Assembly: GCA_965212195.1 (NCBI GenBank)
Contig: CBDBUW010000022.1
Coordinates: forward strand, 83,286 to 147,285
DNA: 64,000 nt
Direction: 5' to 3'
From: JAJCYK01 sp965212195
GTDB lineage: Bacteria; Bacteroidota; Bacteroidia; Cytophagales; Cyclobacteriaceae
The translations under genes and the position numbers were made by a program. This document shows positions 27,239 to 36,775 of the stretch, one piece after another (within the stretch, counting starts at the first letter, position 1; each line of letters begins with the position of its first letter). Below the pieces are notes generated by a model. That model was given only the letters and a program-made list of their open reading frames with translations, did not search any database and was not told the DNA's origin.

Positions 27239-27412
27239 TTAACCGATCCTTCTGGGAGCAATCCGATGGATTCTTTGAGCCAACTCATCTACCTTTTTAA
27301 TTTCCTCCAGGTAGGCTCTGAAGTTGCCCTCCGTTAAATAATTCATGGCTTGGTCAACCTGATGGCGATATTGTAAGATTAACTGACGATGTTTTTGATT
27401 AATGGCTGCCAT
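27239..27412 (-). CDS. Small basic helical protein, 57 residues
   Basis: A 57-residue ORF with an ATG at 27412 and a TAA stop. The product starts MAAINQKHRQLILQYRHQ and contains EGNFRAYLEEIKKVDELAQR before a basic tail (HRIAPRRIG). It is predicted to be almost all helix, with a coiled-coil-like charge pattern. Codon use resembles the neighbours, and the frame is undisturbed in a gap of ~400 bases that would otherwise be empty. It lies between the Usp gene and the fasciclin gene terminator. The family is unknown; a nucleic-acid or partner-binding role is only a guess. Confidence 0.6.
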   Translation of the reverse strand: MAAINQKHRQLILQYRHQVDQAMNYLTEGNFRAYLEEIKKVDELAQRIHRIAPRRIG

Positions 27413-27453
27413 TTTGGACTTAATAGTCTGTTAACATGAAGAGCATAAAAAAG

Positions 27454-27490
27454 AATAAGGCCCTGCTGGATCAAATCAACGGGCCTTATT
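27454..27490 (-). terminator. Intrinsic terminator of the fasciclin gene
   Basis: A 10-bp perfect stem (AATAAGGCCC / GGGCCTTATT) with a 17-base loop, 18 bases downstream of the minus-strand stop at 27509. On the minus strand it is followed by CTTTTTTATG, a good T-run. Confidence 0.85.
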
Positions 27491-27508
27491 CCGTATAACC
27501 ATATTAGA

Positions 27509-28486
27509 TTATGGCAATAGTACTTTGTCGATAACATGAATTACTCCATTGGTCCCTTGTATGTTAAGACCTTCAGGAACTAAGTTGGCATCAACATCGC
27601 TGCCCGTATCATCGATAGTAAGAGTAGCAACGTCTATTGTGAACTCACCTCCTAAAGTGGAAACTGGACCTGAAGTCAGGTCGCTGGAGTATACGCGTCC
27701 ATCTACAACATGATAAAGCAGTACCGCCGTAAGTGTTTCGATAGGGATATCATCCAATCCATCTACACCCAGTATGCCCAGTAGTTCTACAAAAGCGTCA
27801 TTGGTAGGAGCAAATACAGTGAATGGGCCATCGCCACTCAAGACACCGTCCAATCCTGCTTTTACCACAGCCTCTACCAGAATAGAAAAGTTTTCATTTC
27901 CTGCAGCGATCTCTACAATATTCTGAGTAGGAGGCAACAATACTTCATCAATAATATGAATTACTCCTCTTCGAAAGCGAAGATCCGCTTTGATTACCTC
28001 AGCCTGATTGATGAATACCCCGCCTTCCAAATTAACCTCTACAGCCGCTCCGTTGACCGTGGGTACAAACCCAGGTATTAAATCATTGGAAAACACTCTG
28101 CCTTTGACTACATGGTATAACAAGATCTCTTTTAAGTTTTCTACATCTCTTACATTCTTAGAGGTAATGCCAAGCTTCTTGAAGGCATTGTCGGTTGGTG
28201 CAAAAATGGTAACTCTGTTTTTTACAATCACTGGTACCAGCCCGGTGATAGCTAGAGCTTTGGAAAGCGTTCTGAATCTCGGCCGCTTTCTTTTGCCGCG
28301 ATCCGCATCGGACGCTTCTTCAGTGCCATCATCGAAACTGGCTAAAGTTTCTTCTAAAGACATCAGTTCCAGCGAATCATCATCTAATAGATCTGGATCT
28401 TCGGTGGTTTGACAGCTAAAAACTAGAAAAACTGGTAGCAATACTAGCGTTACCAGACGTTTGAGGATTTGATAATTGTGTAACAT
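27509..28486 (-). CDS. Lipoprotein with two fasciclin (FAS1) domains
   Basis: A 325-residue exported lipoprotein: the signal peptide ends in a lipobox (LVFSC, Cys ~25), followed by an acidic linker (DPDLLDDDSLELM). Two FAS1 domains follow (~65-190 and ~195-325). Each carries the H1 box (TIFAPTDNAFKKL; TVFAPTNDAFVEL), the YH core (LLYHVVKGRV; LLYHVVDGRV) and the C-terminal NGVIHVIDxVLLP-like strand. FAS1 domains mediate adhesion or matrix binding. A short basic linker (RGKRKRPR) precedes domain 1. It is terminated by a strong hairpin and has no co-transcribed partner. Confidence 0.92.
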   Translation of the reverse strand: MLHNYQILKRLVTLVLLPVFLVFSCQTTEDPDLLDDDSLELMSLEETLASFDDGTEEASDADRGKRKRPRFRTLSKALAITGLVPVIVKNRVTIFAPTDNAFKKLGITSKNVRDVENLKEILLYHVVKGRVFSNDLIPGFVPTVNGAAVEVNLEGGVFINQAEVIKADLRFRRGVIHIIDEVLLPPTQNIVEIAAGNENFSILVEAVVKAGLDGVLSGDGPFTVFAPTNDAFVELLGILGVDGLDDIPIETLTAVLLYHVVDGRVYSSDLTSGPVSTLGGEFTIDVATLTIDDTGSDVDANLVPEGLNIQGTNGVIHVIDKVLLP

Positions 28487-29047
28487 GGTTAATTATAGGT
28501 TAGAATAAGCAAAAGGTAATTCAAAGTCTAACTCACCACTGGTCATTTTGTTTAACTTATATTAATTTTTATTAAACATAATAATGAAAAGGATTGTGCG
28601 CTCAGGAGCTGAGAGCTTATTGCTATTGGACTAAAAATCTATGATTCAAGCTTAGTATGGTGGTTTTAAGCTATATTGATGATAAGATCGGTTTTGAGAT
28701 TTAAGGAACCAAAATATCAAGACTGGCCTGTAATTGATCGTGCTACACTTACCACTGCATGTTGCGGCTTCAAGTATACGGTAACAATCCCTATTTAGTG
28801 TATTCTGAGGTACAAAAATATACTTCTTTACATTATTTCTAAAAAAAAGTCAATTAGGAGCATTTACCTTATAATTCTGATATACAGTTATTTATATAGT
28901 AAATACTTGAAGCAATAGTTAAATATTACCACATTTCCTAAAAATCTTTATAAAAACTGGTTACCTAAGGCTTATAAACCGTATGTACTCATGTGGATCG
29001 AATATAATTTTAATCATTTTTTATGTAACTAAACCAATAATAGTCCT
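28487..29047. other. AT-rich intergenic region, 0.56 kb
   Basis: No credible gene in about 560 bases. It should hold the promoter of the minus-strand fasciclin gene and that of the small lipoprotein at 29048. A short inverted pair, GTTTAA...TTAAAC, occurs near 28549-28577 close to the fasciclin start, and long A/T runs cover the rest. I see no recognisable riboswitch or repeat. Confidence 0.5.
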
Positions 29048-29206
29048 ATGAAGTTAAAAAGTAAATTGAATTTGATCCGCGTCCTGTTGATGGCTTTTGT
29101 CCTCAGCTATTTTCTCTCCTCTTGTGTGGCGTCCAGCAACTATTCTTGCAGCAACTCTAATCATGCCAAGAAAAAGCTGCGTTATGCTAATACTTACCGG
29201 CGCTAG
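29048..29206 (+). CDS. Very small lipoprotein, 52 residues
   Basis: An ATG-initiated ORF of 53 codons. The product has a basic start (MKLKSKLNLIR), a hydrophobic stretch (VLLMAFVLSYFL) and a lipobox (LSSC, Cys ~27), then a short mature part with one Cys (NYSCSNSN) and a basic tail (AKKKLRYANTYRR). This is the layout of a lipoprotein with a ~26-residue mature peptide. The family is not recognised. It is the only plausible gene between the fasciclin gene and the surface-protein operon. Confidence 0.55.
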   Translation: MKLKSKLNLIRVLLMAFVLSYFLSSCVASSNYSCSNSNHAKKKLRYANTYRR

Positions 29207-29269
29207 TACGTGTGTTATAGAGCTACCTCTAACGGTTGGTGGTTGGTAGCCTCGGAAAGGTTGTTATTG

Positions 29270-31276
29270 TTAAACTGCCATTAAATCCGGTATGTCCATG
29301 TGCTTGATCTTACCGGAAGGAATTCTCACCTTAAATATGGTTTTCTTGCCCTCACAGGTAAAGGAAATATCTGCATTCAGCTTAGCCACAGCCCGACGGG
29401 TTACATAAAGGCCTAAGCCATTTCCTTTAGACCCTTCATTTCCCACATAGAACATATTCCAGATCTTAGGTTGAACTCTGGCATCAATCCCGCCTGCGTT
29501 ATCTTCCACTTCCAAAATCAGATCAGATTCCAAGTTATAGAATCTCACCAGTACCGGGGGTTTGATTTGGGACTCCCCTAAAGCACTAAAACGCAGGGAA
29601 TTCTCTAAAAGGTTACTTAGTATAATGTCCAGCATCACCGGACAGGTGTAATGGGTAAGTCCCTTCTCAATATCCCAGTCCAGGTTGATGTCGTTTTTGT
29701 CGATCAACCCGTTGAAATGTTCCTGGTACTTTTCAGGCAGGGTTTCCAACCGAATAGCAATGTGTTCGCTAGGTTGATTGATATGACTTACCATGATCAA
29801 TTTTTGTAACATGCGGTCCATGCTGCGTGCAGTGGAGGCCACCCGTTTAAACAGGTCCAGAGCCTCTCCCTTTACCGTCATTTTGGCAATTTGCACCAAA
29901 CCCAGTATGGAGGTGATAGGCCGCCGAAGGTCGTGTGAGGAACGATACATAAAGATATCCAGCTCTTCATTGGTTTTCTTCAACATCTCGGTGCGCCTTA
30001 AAACCAGTTCTTCCAAATGCTCATTCACTTCATTCAGATCTTTATGGGCCAAATCGATCTGCTTCTTTTGGCGGTTTATCTTTCTCAGTAAGAATAGCAG
30101 GATGAAAGAAATCAAAGCCAGCCCCAGTAGTACCATACTGATAATAAATAACCGGTTCCGGAAGGATTTGCGCTCTTCCAAGCGCTCCTTCTGTACATCG
30201 GTTAGCTGCCGCTCAAGATCTTTGATGTTCAGCAACTGATTGCGCATGGAATTGAGAATATCGTGATATTCTCCCCAGGTACTGGAGAAATATATGCTGT
30301 TTGCCGTAAGGATGGCGTCCAATTCCTCTAATTTGTTTAAAAGATCCTGCCGACTTTGGGGATCTAGATTCGCACCCCCTCCAACTAATTTGCTGGATAT
30401 CAGGGCAATCTTTTCGTCAAAGGCAAACTTCAGCTGTGACAACGCTGCCTCTTCCTGTTGTGCTTGCAGGATCAACAGGGAGATATCTTCGGTGACCAGT
30501 GAACTGTCCGATATTCTTCCAATGGGGCTTTGGGATACGAACAAACCCAACGTATCATTTTGTTGGCTCATCAACTGATAAAATTTATCATCGATGCGTG
30601 TTCGCAATTCCGAGTTAAGCTTTTGGATATCCAGATTCTTAATGAACCCATAAAAAACCGTCAGGCTTTGTATACTATCCAATTCAGTCAGATCAAAGGT
30701 ATCCTCATAGGGTTTGTGTGTTTCCAGGGTCTTGGTGAGTAATATCGGTTGAACAGTGAGCACGATTATATTCTTGTTAGGTCTGCGCTCACGAATATTA
30801 TAGCCTGGCACCTCTAGCAAGGTGGTTGTTATGACATCTACCGTTAAGGGAACTGGAATGGTAAATCTTCCTTGTTGATTAGTGGTTCGAATTAATGGCT
30901 CGGCAATGTTAAGACTTACCTTCGTCCCTGCAAGTGGCATGCCATCTGTGTCTTCAATTAACATGGTGGTGAGCCGATAAGATTTCTGGCGGATGATAAC
31001 TTCCAAGACCCCTTTGCTGTAATTCCAAGACTCCGTTTCCAGGTCTTGCCGGTTTACGGTTATGGCCTTAGGTGGTAATTGATGTTCTTCAATCTCCATA
31101 TACATGGATCCCTGATCATCGGTGGTCTGATAGGGCGCCCCGTCCAGTGAAAGACCCAAATTTGATATTGGTCTCATGTTCTTATCATAGGCTTTTACCA
31201 TGATCAAAGACTGGGCGTAACTGCCGAATGCCAGCAACATCAACAGTATTATGGTAATTATCTTATTTGCCTTCAT
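29270..31276 (-). CDS. Membrane sensor histidine kinase with N-terminal carboxypeptidase-like repeats
   Basis: A 668-residue kinase and the last gene of the T9SS-linked operon. The signal peptide (MKANKIITIILLMLLAFGSYAQ) and two to three Ig-like segments (~25-180; KAYDKNMRPISNLGLSLDG, DTDGMPLAGTKVSLN) form an outer sensor region, then a helical stretch (~230-360), one membrane helix (~365-390), a coiled coil, HisKA (SSHDLRRPITSILGL, phospho-His ~455) and HATPase (NLLENSLRF, EDNAGGID, GNGLGLYVTRR). No receiver or output domain is fused, so a separate response regulator is needed; none lies in the window. The ATG at 31276 overlaps the upstream gene by 14 bases; an earlier in-frame start at 31348 is unlikely because it precedes the signal peptide. 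Confidence 0.85.
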   Translation of the reverse strand: MKANKIITIILLMLLAFGSYAQSLIMVKAYDKNMRPISNLGLSLDGAPYQTTDDQGSMYMEIEEHQLPPKAITVNRQDLETESWNYSKGVLEVIIRQKSYRLTTMLIEDTDGMPLAGTKVSLNIAEPLIRTTNQQGRFTIPVPLTVDVITTTLLEVPGYNIRERRPNKNIIVLTVQPILLTKTLETHKPYEDTFDLTELDSIQSLTVFYGFIKNLDIQKLNSELRTRIDDKFYQLMSQQNDTLGLFVSQSPIGRISDSSLVTEDISLLILQAQQEEAALSQLKFAFDEKIALISSKLVGGGANLDPQSRQDLLNKLEELDAILTANSIYFSSTWGEYHDILNSMRNQLLNIKDLERQLTDVQKERLEERKSFRNRLFIISMVLLGLALISFILLFLLRKINRQKKQIDLAHKDLNEVNEHLEELVLRRTEMLKKTNEELDIFMYRSSHDLRRPITSILGLVQIAKMTVKGEALDLFKRVASTARSMDRMLQKLIMVSHINQPSEHIAIRLETLPEKYQEHFNGLIDKNDINLDWDIEKGLTHYTCPVMLDIILSNLLENSLRFSALGESQIKPPVLVRFYNLESDLILEVEDNAGGIDARVQPKIWNMFYVGNEGSKGNGLGLYVTRRAVAKLNADISFTCEGKKTIFKVRIPSGKIKHMDIPDLMAV

Positions 31277-32936
31277 GGCCCCTTCCATTAGATTCGTCAT
31301 GTTTCCCCTTTCCGGGAGGGGAGTCCTCCTTGAACTGATCCTGAACAATTATTATCTCATGGTCCAGGTGCTCTTTCTTATTTTTCGGTATTTCCAAACT
31401 TGCGCTGTGCTCTCCCAATTCCTGGTGTTCGACCTTGATTTTAAACTGACTGGAATAGGGGATTTCCAAGGTGAAGTCCCCTTGTGGTCCGCTTTCTGTT
31501 TCGTATACCAAACGACCGTTGTACACGTCTATCAACTGCATGCGACCAGCCCTAAGCAACTCAATTCGCAAGTCTTCTTCCCATTGAGCATTTCGGAATT
31601 TTAAAGTACCTTTTATAGTAAGTGGGTAAGTCTGTAAGTCGATCTCCAATAAGAAGATGTCATCATCTATCCCACCTCTGCTGCGATTGGAGGAGATAAA
31701 CCCCCTGCTGGCCCCTTTGTTCAGGTAAATTCCGAAATCATTGTAAGGTGTATTAACGGGGTAACCGAGGTTCTTAACCTCCTCTTTAGCAGCCCCTCTT
31801 AAAGCCACTTCAAAGAGATCCAACCCTCCTAAACCACTATGCCCATTAGAAGCAAAGTACAGCACGCCGTTTTCATGTACAAAAGGGTAATCCTCATCAC
31901 CCGATGTATTGATGATACTCCCTAAATTCTGGGGATTTTCCCATCCACCGGCCGTACGAACGCTTTTATATAAATCCTTGCCTCCATAGCCGCCGGGAAA
32001 TTCAGCTGAAAAATATAGGGTACTTCCATCCGCACTTATTACCGCATTACCAATGGTATGATCATAGCCCTTCCTGAGGAATATAGGCATTGCAGGCCCC
32101 CAAGTGGATCCTACTTTTTCAGAATGATACAATTGTACCGGGTAGTGGCCATGGTCATCCTTATTCTCGCTGCTTTGGGTAAATACCGCATACCTGTGAT
32201 CGGATGAAAAAGAAATGGGTCCCTGATGATGTTTGCTGTCAAAGAGCAATTCAAATGGCTTCAATGCATCGAAACTGGCGCGGTCATTTAAGGAATCCCA
32301 GCTTAACTGCACCTGATATCGTTTGTAAAAGGGCTGTTTATTGACTCCATCAAGCACTTTAACTCCCCCAAACCCATCGCGGTTCGAAACGTAAATTAAC
32401 TGATCATCATAAGCGAACGGTGCGTATTCCGTGGCGAGAGTATTGAAAGAAAGAGGAACCACTGAATAGTAAGTGGAATCCTCAAACAAATAGTCTATGT
32501 TTTTCAAACGCCATATCTTTTGCATAACCCGGTTATCATCGGGATGGACCTCTCCGTATTTCTGGTACCACATTATGGCCTCGTCATATTCACCCAAACT
32601 GGCCAGGGATTCTGCCATTTGATAGAAGTAATTTTCAGGCAGTACTCCCTGGTAGTTTAAATACTTCTTAAACCACTCCACAGCCCGGCGGTTATCATTG
32701 AGTTTTACATAAGTTTCAGCGATCCTTAAGGTTACTTCTTTAGGGGTCTTTTTTTGTGGTTCTGCCGCCAGATAATATTGCAAGGCCTGTCGATAACTCC
32801 CCCGCTGAAAATTCTTCTCAGCTTTTTTCCAATTACTTTGCATACCGGAAAAAACCGTTTCTTGAGCACAAATCACCTCTCCGGTCCACAGACCAATTGC
32901 CAGGATCAAGCCGATATGACGTTTAAATAACCTCAT
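31263..32936 (-). CDS. TPR and PD40 repeat protein (PorE/SprE-like, without OmpA domain)
   Basis: A 557-residue exported protein. After a signal peptide (~1-24) come TPR-like repeats (~30-150; WKKAEKNFQRGSYRQALQYY), then WD40-like PD40 blades (~180-400; YVSNRDGFGGVKV, ISADGSTLYFSAEFPGGYGG, YFASNGHSGLGGLDLFE), then an Ig-like segment and a charged, low-complexity tail. Most such Bacteroidota proteins, including the T9SS component PorE, end in an OmpA peptidoglycan-binding domain; none is found here. It starts in a 4-bp overlap with the PorP/SprF gene and shares 14 bases with the kinase gene. It probably scaffolds the PorP-linked surface complex. Confidence 0.82.
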   Translation of the reverse strand: MRLFKRHIGLILAIGLWTGEVICAQETVFSGMQSNWKKAEKNFQRGSYRQALQYYLAAEPQKKTPKEVTLRIAETYVKLNDNRRAVEWFKKYLNYQGVLPENYFYQMAESLASLGEYDEAIMWYQKYGEVHPDDNRVMQKIWRLKNIDYLFEDSTYYSVVPLSFNTLATEYAPFAYDDQLIYVSNRDGFGGVKVLDGVNKQPFYKRYQVQLSWDSLNDRASFDALKPFELLFDSKHHQGPISFSSDHRYAVFTQSSENKDDHGHYPVQLYHSEKVGSTWGPAMPIFLRKGYDHTIGNAVISADGSTLYFSAEFPGGYGGKDLYKSVRTAGGWENPQNLGSIINTSGDEDYPFVHENGVLYFASNGHSGLGGLDLFEVALRGAAKEEVKNLGYPVNTPYNDFGIYLNKGASRGFISSNRSRGGIDDDIFLLEIDLQTYPLTIKGTLKFRNAQWEEDLRIELLRAGRMQLIDVYNGRLVYETESGPQGDFTLEIPYSSQFKIKVEHQELGEHSASLEIPKNKKEHLDHEIIIVQDQFKEDSPPGKGKHDESNGRGHEGK

Positions 32937-33871
32937 CTGGGAGCTCTAGTTCGGTAGTTGCTGTATTTGAATATGTAATTGAGCATAAACTCATGACTGC
33001 TTCTCCCCAATCCGGAGATTTCCTTTAGGGTATAGTCGAAACTATATCCCAGCTTCATTTGTGGAGTGATCTTGGCTTGCAGTAGTAGGTCAATGGATTC
33101 CGTAGAACGATATGAAATTCCGGTCATCAGTACTTCATTCCAAATGGCGTTCAAGCCTGCATCCCAGGAAACCGGTAGTCCTGGCAAGTATTTGATCAGC
33201 ACATTAGGCTGTAATTTAATATTGGGATTAATGGGTGTACGATAACGCCCGTAAAAAAAATAGTGGGCGTTGTTTAACGCGATACTTACGGAATCATTGA
33301 GCTCTGTATCACTACTAAACAGTTTGGGTGATGACAGGCCTAAATGCAATTTTGGGGTTTTTAAATAGACTCCCGCCCCTACTTCCAAAGAGGTATTGGT
33401 ATAATCAATTAGTTCCAAAGTAGGGTCGTTTATTCCTTGAGGAGGTACAGTGAGTGCTGAGTAGTCTGAGGATTTATGATTAACCCCGGCCTGGACCCCG
33501 AATGAAATATAACTGTCTCTATCTAAACGAAGTCTGTAGGCATAACTGGCTTGAGCAGTAAAATTTTTATGGATCCCTACCCTGTCATTCATCAAGGTAA
33601 GACCCAGCCCCATTTGATCGTTTTTAGCCAGGCTATGAATACTGAAGCTCTGGGTAGTAGGAGCACCCTCAATCCCAACCCACTGACTTCGATGAATTGC
33701 TGTAAGGCTCAAAGCGTCATGCCCTCCGGCAAAAGCGGGATTTATTATCAGTTCATTGGACATATAATGGGTATATTGACCCAATTGCTGGGCATTCAGC
33801 ACTACGGTGGTGGAGAGCACCATGATGAGCCACAATCCTGTTTTTATCAATATGGACCCTGCTCTTATCAT
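32933..33871 (-). CDS. PorP/SprF family type IX secretion membrane protein
   Basis: A 312-residue outer-membrane protein of the PorP/SprF family. A signal peptide ends near LNAQ, then the hallmark start QLGQYTHYMSNELIINPAFAG (first part given), followed by IHRSQWVGIEGAP and a barrel of alternating strands. SprF-type members attach or guide type-B-sorted surface proteins encoded just upstream. Here that partner is the HYR protein directly upstream in the same operon, with a 4-bp ATGA overlap. The neighbour order (surface protein, then PorP/SprF) matches the SprB-SprF layout. Confidence 0.93.
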   Translation of the reverse strand: MIRAGSILIKTGLWLIMVLSTTVVLNAQQLGQYTHYMSNELIINPAFAGGHDALSLTAIHRSQWVGIEGAPTTQSFSIHSLAKNDQMGLGLTLMNDRVGIHKNFTAQASYAYRLRLDRDSYISFGVQAGVNHKSSDYSALTVPPQGINDPTLELIDYTNTSLEVGAGVYLKTPKLHLGLSSPKLFSSDTELNDSVSIALNNAHYFFYGRYRTPINPNIKLQPNVLIKYLPGLPVSWDAGLNAIWNEVLMTGISYRSTESIDLLLQAKITPQMKLGYSFDYTLKEISGLGRSSHEFMLNYIFKYSNYRTRAPR

Positions 33872-36612
33872 TCTACTACCAATTCAATGAATCCTTTAAA
33901 ACTCCTTCCATCGGAAATCTCAATCTGGTAAAAATAGGTTCCGGAAGGGGTGTCTCCCGATCGGCTGTGGTCGTTTTCGCGGTTTCCACTCCAGCATATG
34001 CTGTTGTTGTTATAATTATCCGCTGAATAAATACTGCTGCCCCAACGGTCGAAAATAGCAACCCGATTAATGGGATACTTGTCGATATTGCCTATGTACC
34101 AGGTATCGTTGATGCCATCTCCATTTGGGGTCACCAATTGACTTATTTCCAGTTCCCAGACAATTTCCACTTTGATTTCAATCTCCGAGCTGGTACACTC
34201 CTGCGGATCACCGTCATCACAAACAGAAACCACAATAGCTTCAGTGCCTTCAAAATCTTCCGGAGCGGTATAGTCGAAACATAATTCTTGGGAGTTAACT
34301 GCCCCTATGGTCCCCATAAGCCCCATGGTCTGTACCTGGTCCAATAGGATGTTGTCTCCGTTTGCGTCAGTAGCTTGCAGACATATGGTAGCAATTTCTC
34401 CAGCATTAACCGTCACGGAAAGGTCGCTGACCTCAGGAGCGGAGTTGACTTCAACTACATTTACCTGGAAACTGCACTCGGAAATATTTCCGTTGACATC
34501 ATCAACCTTGTAGGTAACCGTAGTGGGTCCCACAGGAAATCGGTCACCTGGATTGTGGGAAGCGATTACGGAAGCAATCCCACAATTGTCACTGAAGGTG
34601 GGCGCCGCCCAGGTGGCCACGGCATCGGCAGTTGCCGGTTGATAATCCGTAATACTAACCACTGGATCACAATTGAGGATCAAGGGTTCCTCTTCATCTA
34701 ATACGGTTACCATAAAACTGCAACTGCTTTGGTTACCCACTTCATCAATAGCGGTATAGGTGACCATGGTACTCCCCACCGAGAAAGCATCGCCTGGGTT
34801 ATGAGTGGAGGTTAGGGTAACCATACAATCGTCGGTAACGGTGGGCAGGGGCCAGTTCACAATCTGATCACAGCTGGCATCGGTATTAACCGTAATATCT
34901 TTGGGGCAATCTTCCAGTTCCGGAGCTTCATCATCCACCAGAGTGATATCAAAACTGCAACTTACGCTGTTTCCACCGTCGTCGGTGGCAGTGTAAGTAA
35001 CGGTAGTGGTGCCCCCTGTGAATAGATCTCCCGGATTATGACTACTGCTGAGGACTACATTGCAGTTGTCCGAAGCTACGGGCGGGGTCCAACTGACCCT
35101 TTCCTCACAATCATCTGCATCATTAATGATAATGTCCGATGGGCAACTGCTCAATACCGGCATCTCCACGTCATTAACGGTTATATCAAAAGTACAAGTG
35201 GTAGTGCCTTCGACGTTGGTCGCAGTATAAGTAACCGTGGTAGTGCCAACGGGGAAGATATCTCCTGGATTATGAGTGGAGGTCAGGGTCCCGTCGCTAA
35301 TAGGGGGAACCCATCCTACACTGGCCTCACAGACTCCAGGGTCGTTTACAGTAGTAATATCTAGGGGGCATTCATCAATAATCGGAGGACCTGCTTGAAC
35401 CACTCTGGGTTGAAAGGTGAAATAATCATTATTTTCGAAACTGACATTTTCGAAGGTCATGATCTCAGTGACATCGTCCCAATCACTGGCCAGATATTCA
35501 GTAGCATTAATGAAGTTGACATTATTGGAAACGAATAAAGAGACCTCATTCTGGTTGTTGATACCGTAGCCAGCCAGGTACAAGCGTAGCCTCACTTGAC
35601 CTATGTTACCGGTTCGATCCACCCTCCAGACATTTTCATTTACTCCGCCAGAATTTACCTTTTCATTGTTGTGAGCCCAAAGCAAATACTCCCCATCATC
35701 CAGGTCAGAAGCCTGATCAATGCGTATTATGCTGTTACCCTTGGCATCGGTTTGAGTATTACCCCCATCTTCTCTGCCAATTCCAGCCAGTTGATAGCCA
35801 TAGTTACTACCGTGTATGTAAAAGGGGCGACTAGTCCTAATGTCGAAAGTAACGCTTAAATAGTTCTCTAGAATCAATTCTTCGGCAACATTGAGCTTTC
35901 GGTTAAAAAGCACAATCTCACCGATATAGCCTACCCAGTTAGAAGTACTCTGTTGTAATGGACCCCCCGCTACCACCAGATCTTGAGAACTAGCCAAAGG
36001 ATTCAGGTCATCGGTTTGTAAAAACAATGCCGGAAGATTACCCGTGTTGAGGGTGGAGGTTTCATCCGAATCATCATACATGGAAATGGCTAATGCAGGG
36101 TCATTCAGGCCCGGGTATTCCAAACTATCGTAATACTCATTGCTGTCATCTGCCAGCCTTAATTTTATTTGATCGTTCCTTGCTGACAGGGAATACCCCA
36201 GATCATTAGTGGTTCCTGCTCCTTTAGAAAATACAAAACGATTATCCCCAACTGACCCCTGATTTCCCACCACTACAGCTAGGGACATATCGTTATTGAA
36301 GTTCAAGGATGGGTTGTTGGTAACTGTCATGGTCTGATTTCCATTGAACATCGCTCCCGAACTGTTACCAAATCGATTATTCATAATGCTGGGCACCATG
36401 GCTGGGCTGGTAACCGCATGATTATCAAGTCCTGAAACGTCCTTCCAAACGGGATTTGAAGCATTCAAACTGTCGAGCATGGAGTGATGCAACCAAAGCA
36501 CAACCTCACCGTTATCCCCTACCCCCCCGGGTCCGAATTGCGCGTAGTTTGCATGTAAGCTTATCAGCCAAAAAGCCAGCCAGATGCAAGATTTAAGATA
36601 ACCTTTGAACAT
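33868..36612 (-). CDS. HYR-domain surface protein with T9SS type B sorting domain
   Basis: A 914-residue secreted protein, first in a four-gene operon. A signal peptide (~1-24) is followed by a concanavalin/laminin-G-like region (~28-250; VVLWLHHSMLD), a middle beta-rich part (~260-405), four HYR (Ig-like) repeats (~405-750, each with a CPxDI start and a SxHNPGDxFxxGxTTVTYxxxD motif), one Ig-like domain (~755-835) and a gliding-motility C-terminal domain (~835-914; VTPNGDGINDTW, FDRWGSSIY, PSGTYFYQIEI). The C-terminal domain directs T9SS export and SprF-dependent anchoring. It probably acts as an adhesin, but no enzymatic motif was seen. Confidence 0.92.
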   Translation of the reverse strand: MFKGYLKSCIWLAFWLISLHANYAQFGPGGVGDNGEVVLWLHHSMLDSLNASNPVWKDVSGLDNHAVTSPAMVPSIMNNRFGNSSGAMFNGNQTMTVTNNPSLNFNNDMSLAVVVGNQGSVGDNRFVFSKGAGTTNDLGYSLSARNDQIKLRLADDSNEYYDSLEYPGLNDPALAISMYDDSDETSTLNTGNLPALFLQTDDLNPLASSQDLVVAGGPLQQSTSNWVGYIGEIVLFNRKLNVAEELILENYLSVTFDIRTSRPFYIHGSNYGYQLAGIGREDGGNTQTDAKGNSIIRIDQASDLDDGEYLLWAHNNEKVNSGGVNENVWRVDRTGNIGQVRLRLYLAGYGINNQNEVSLFVSNNVNFINATEYLASDWDDVTEIMTFENVSFENNDYFTFQPRVVQAGPPIIDECPLDITTVNDPGVCEASVGWVPPISDGTLTSTHNPGDIFPVGTTTVTYTATNVEGTTTCTFDITVNDVEMPVLSSCPSDIIINDADDCEERVSWTPPVASDNCNVVLSSSHNPGDLFTGGTTTVTYTATDDGGNSVSCSFDITLVDDEAPELEDCPKDITVNTDASCDQIVNWPLPTVTDDCMVTLTSTHNPGDAFSVGSTMVTYTAIDEVGNQSSCSFMVTVLDEEEPLILNCDPVVSITDYQPATADAVATWAAPTFSDNCGIASVIASHNPGDRFPVGPTTVTYKVDDVNGNISECSFQVNVVEVNSAPEVSDLSVTVNAGEIATICLQATDANGDNILLDQVQTMGLMGTIGAVNSQELCFDYTAPEDFEGTEAIVVSVCDDGDPQECTSSEIEIKVEIVWELEISQLVTPNGDGINDTWYIGNIDKYPINRVAIFDRWGSSIYSADNYNNNSICWSGNRENDHSRSGDTPSGTYFYQIEISDGRSFKGFIELVVE

Positions 36613-36775
36613 TTTTTAAACGCCTATCAAGGATTTCGCTGAATACGGCTATAATAAATGCTATTGTATAGCGGAATTATACCAAATTGACTGCGAAATA
36701 CTCCTTGAACTCCATCTAATTAAATGTTTCAACCTCAATTAAATTGGTGTAAAAAGGATCAGATATTACATGGTT

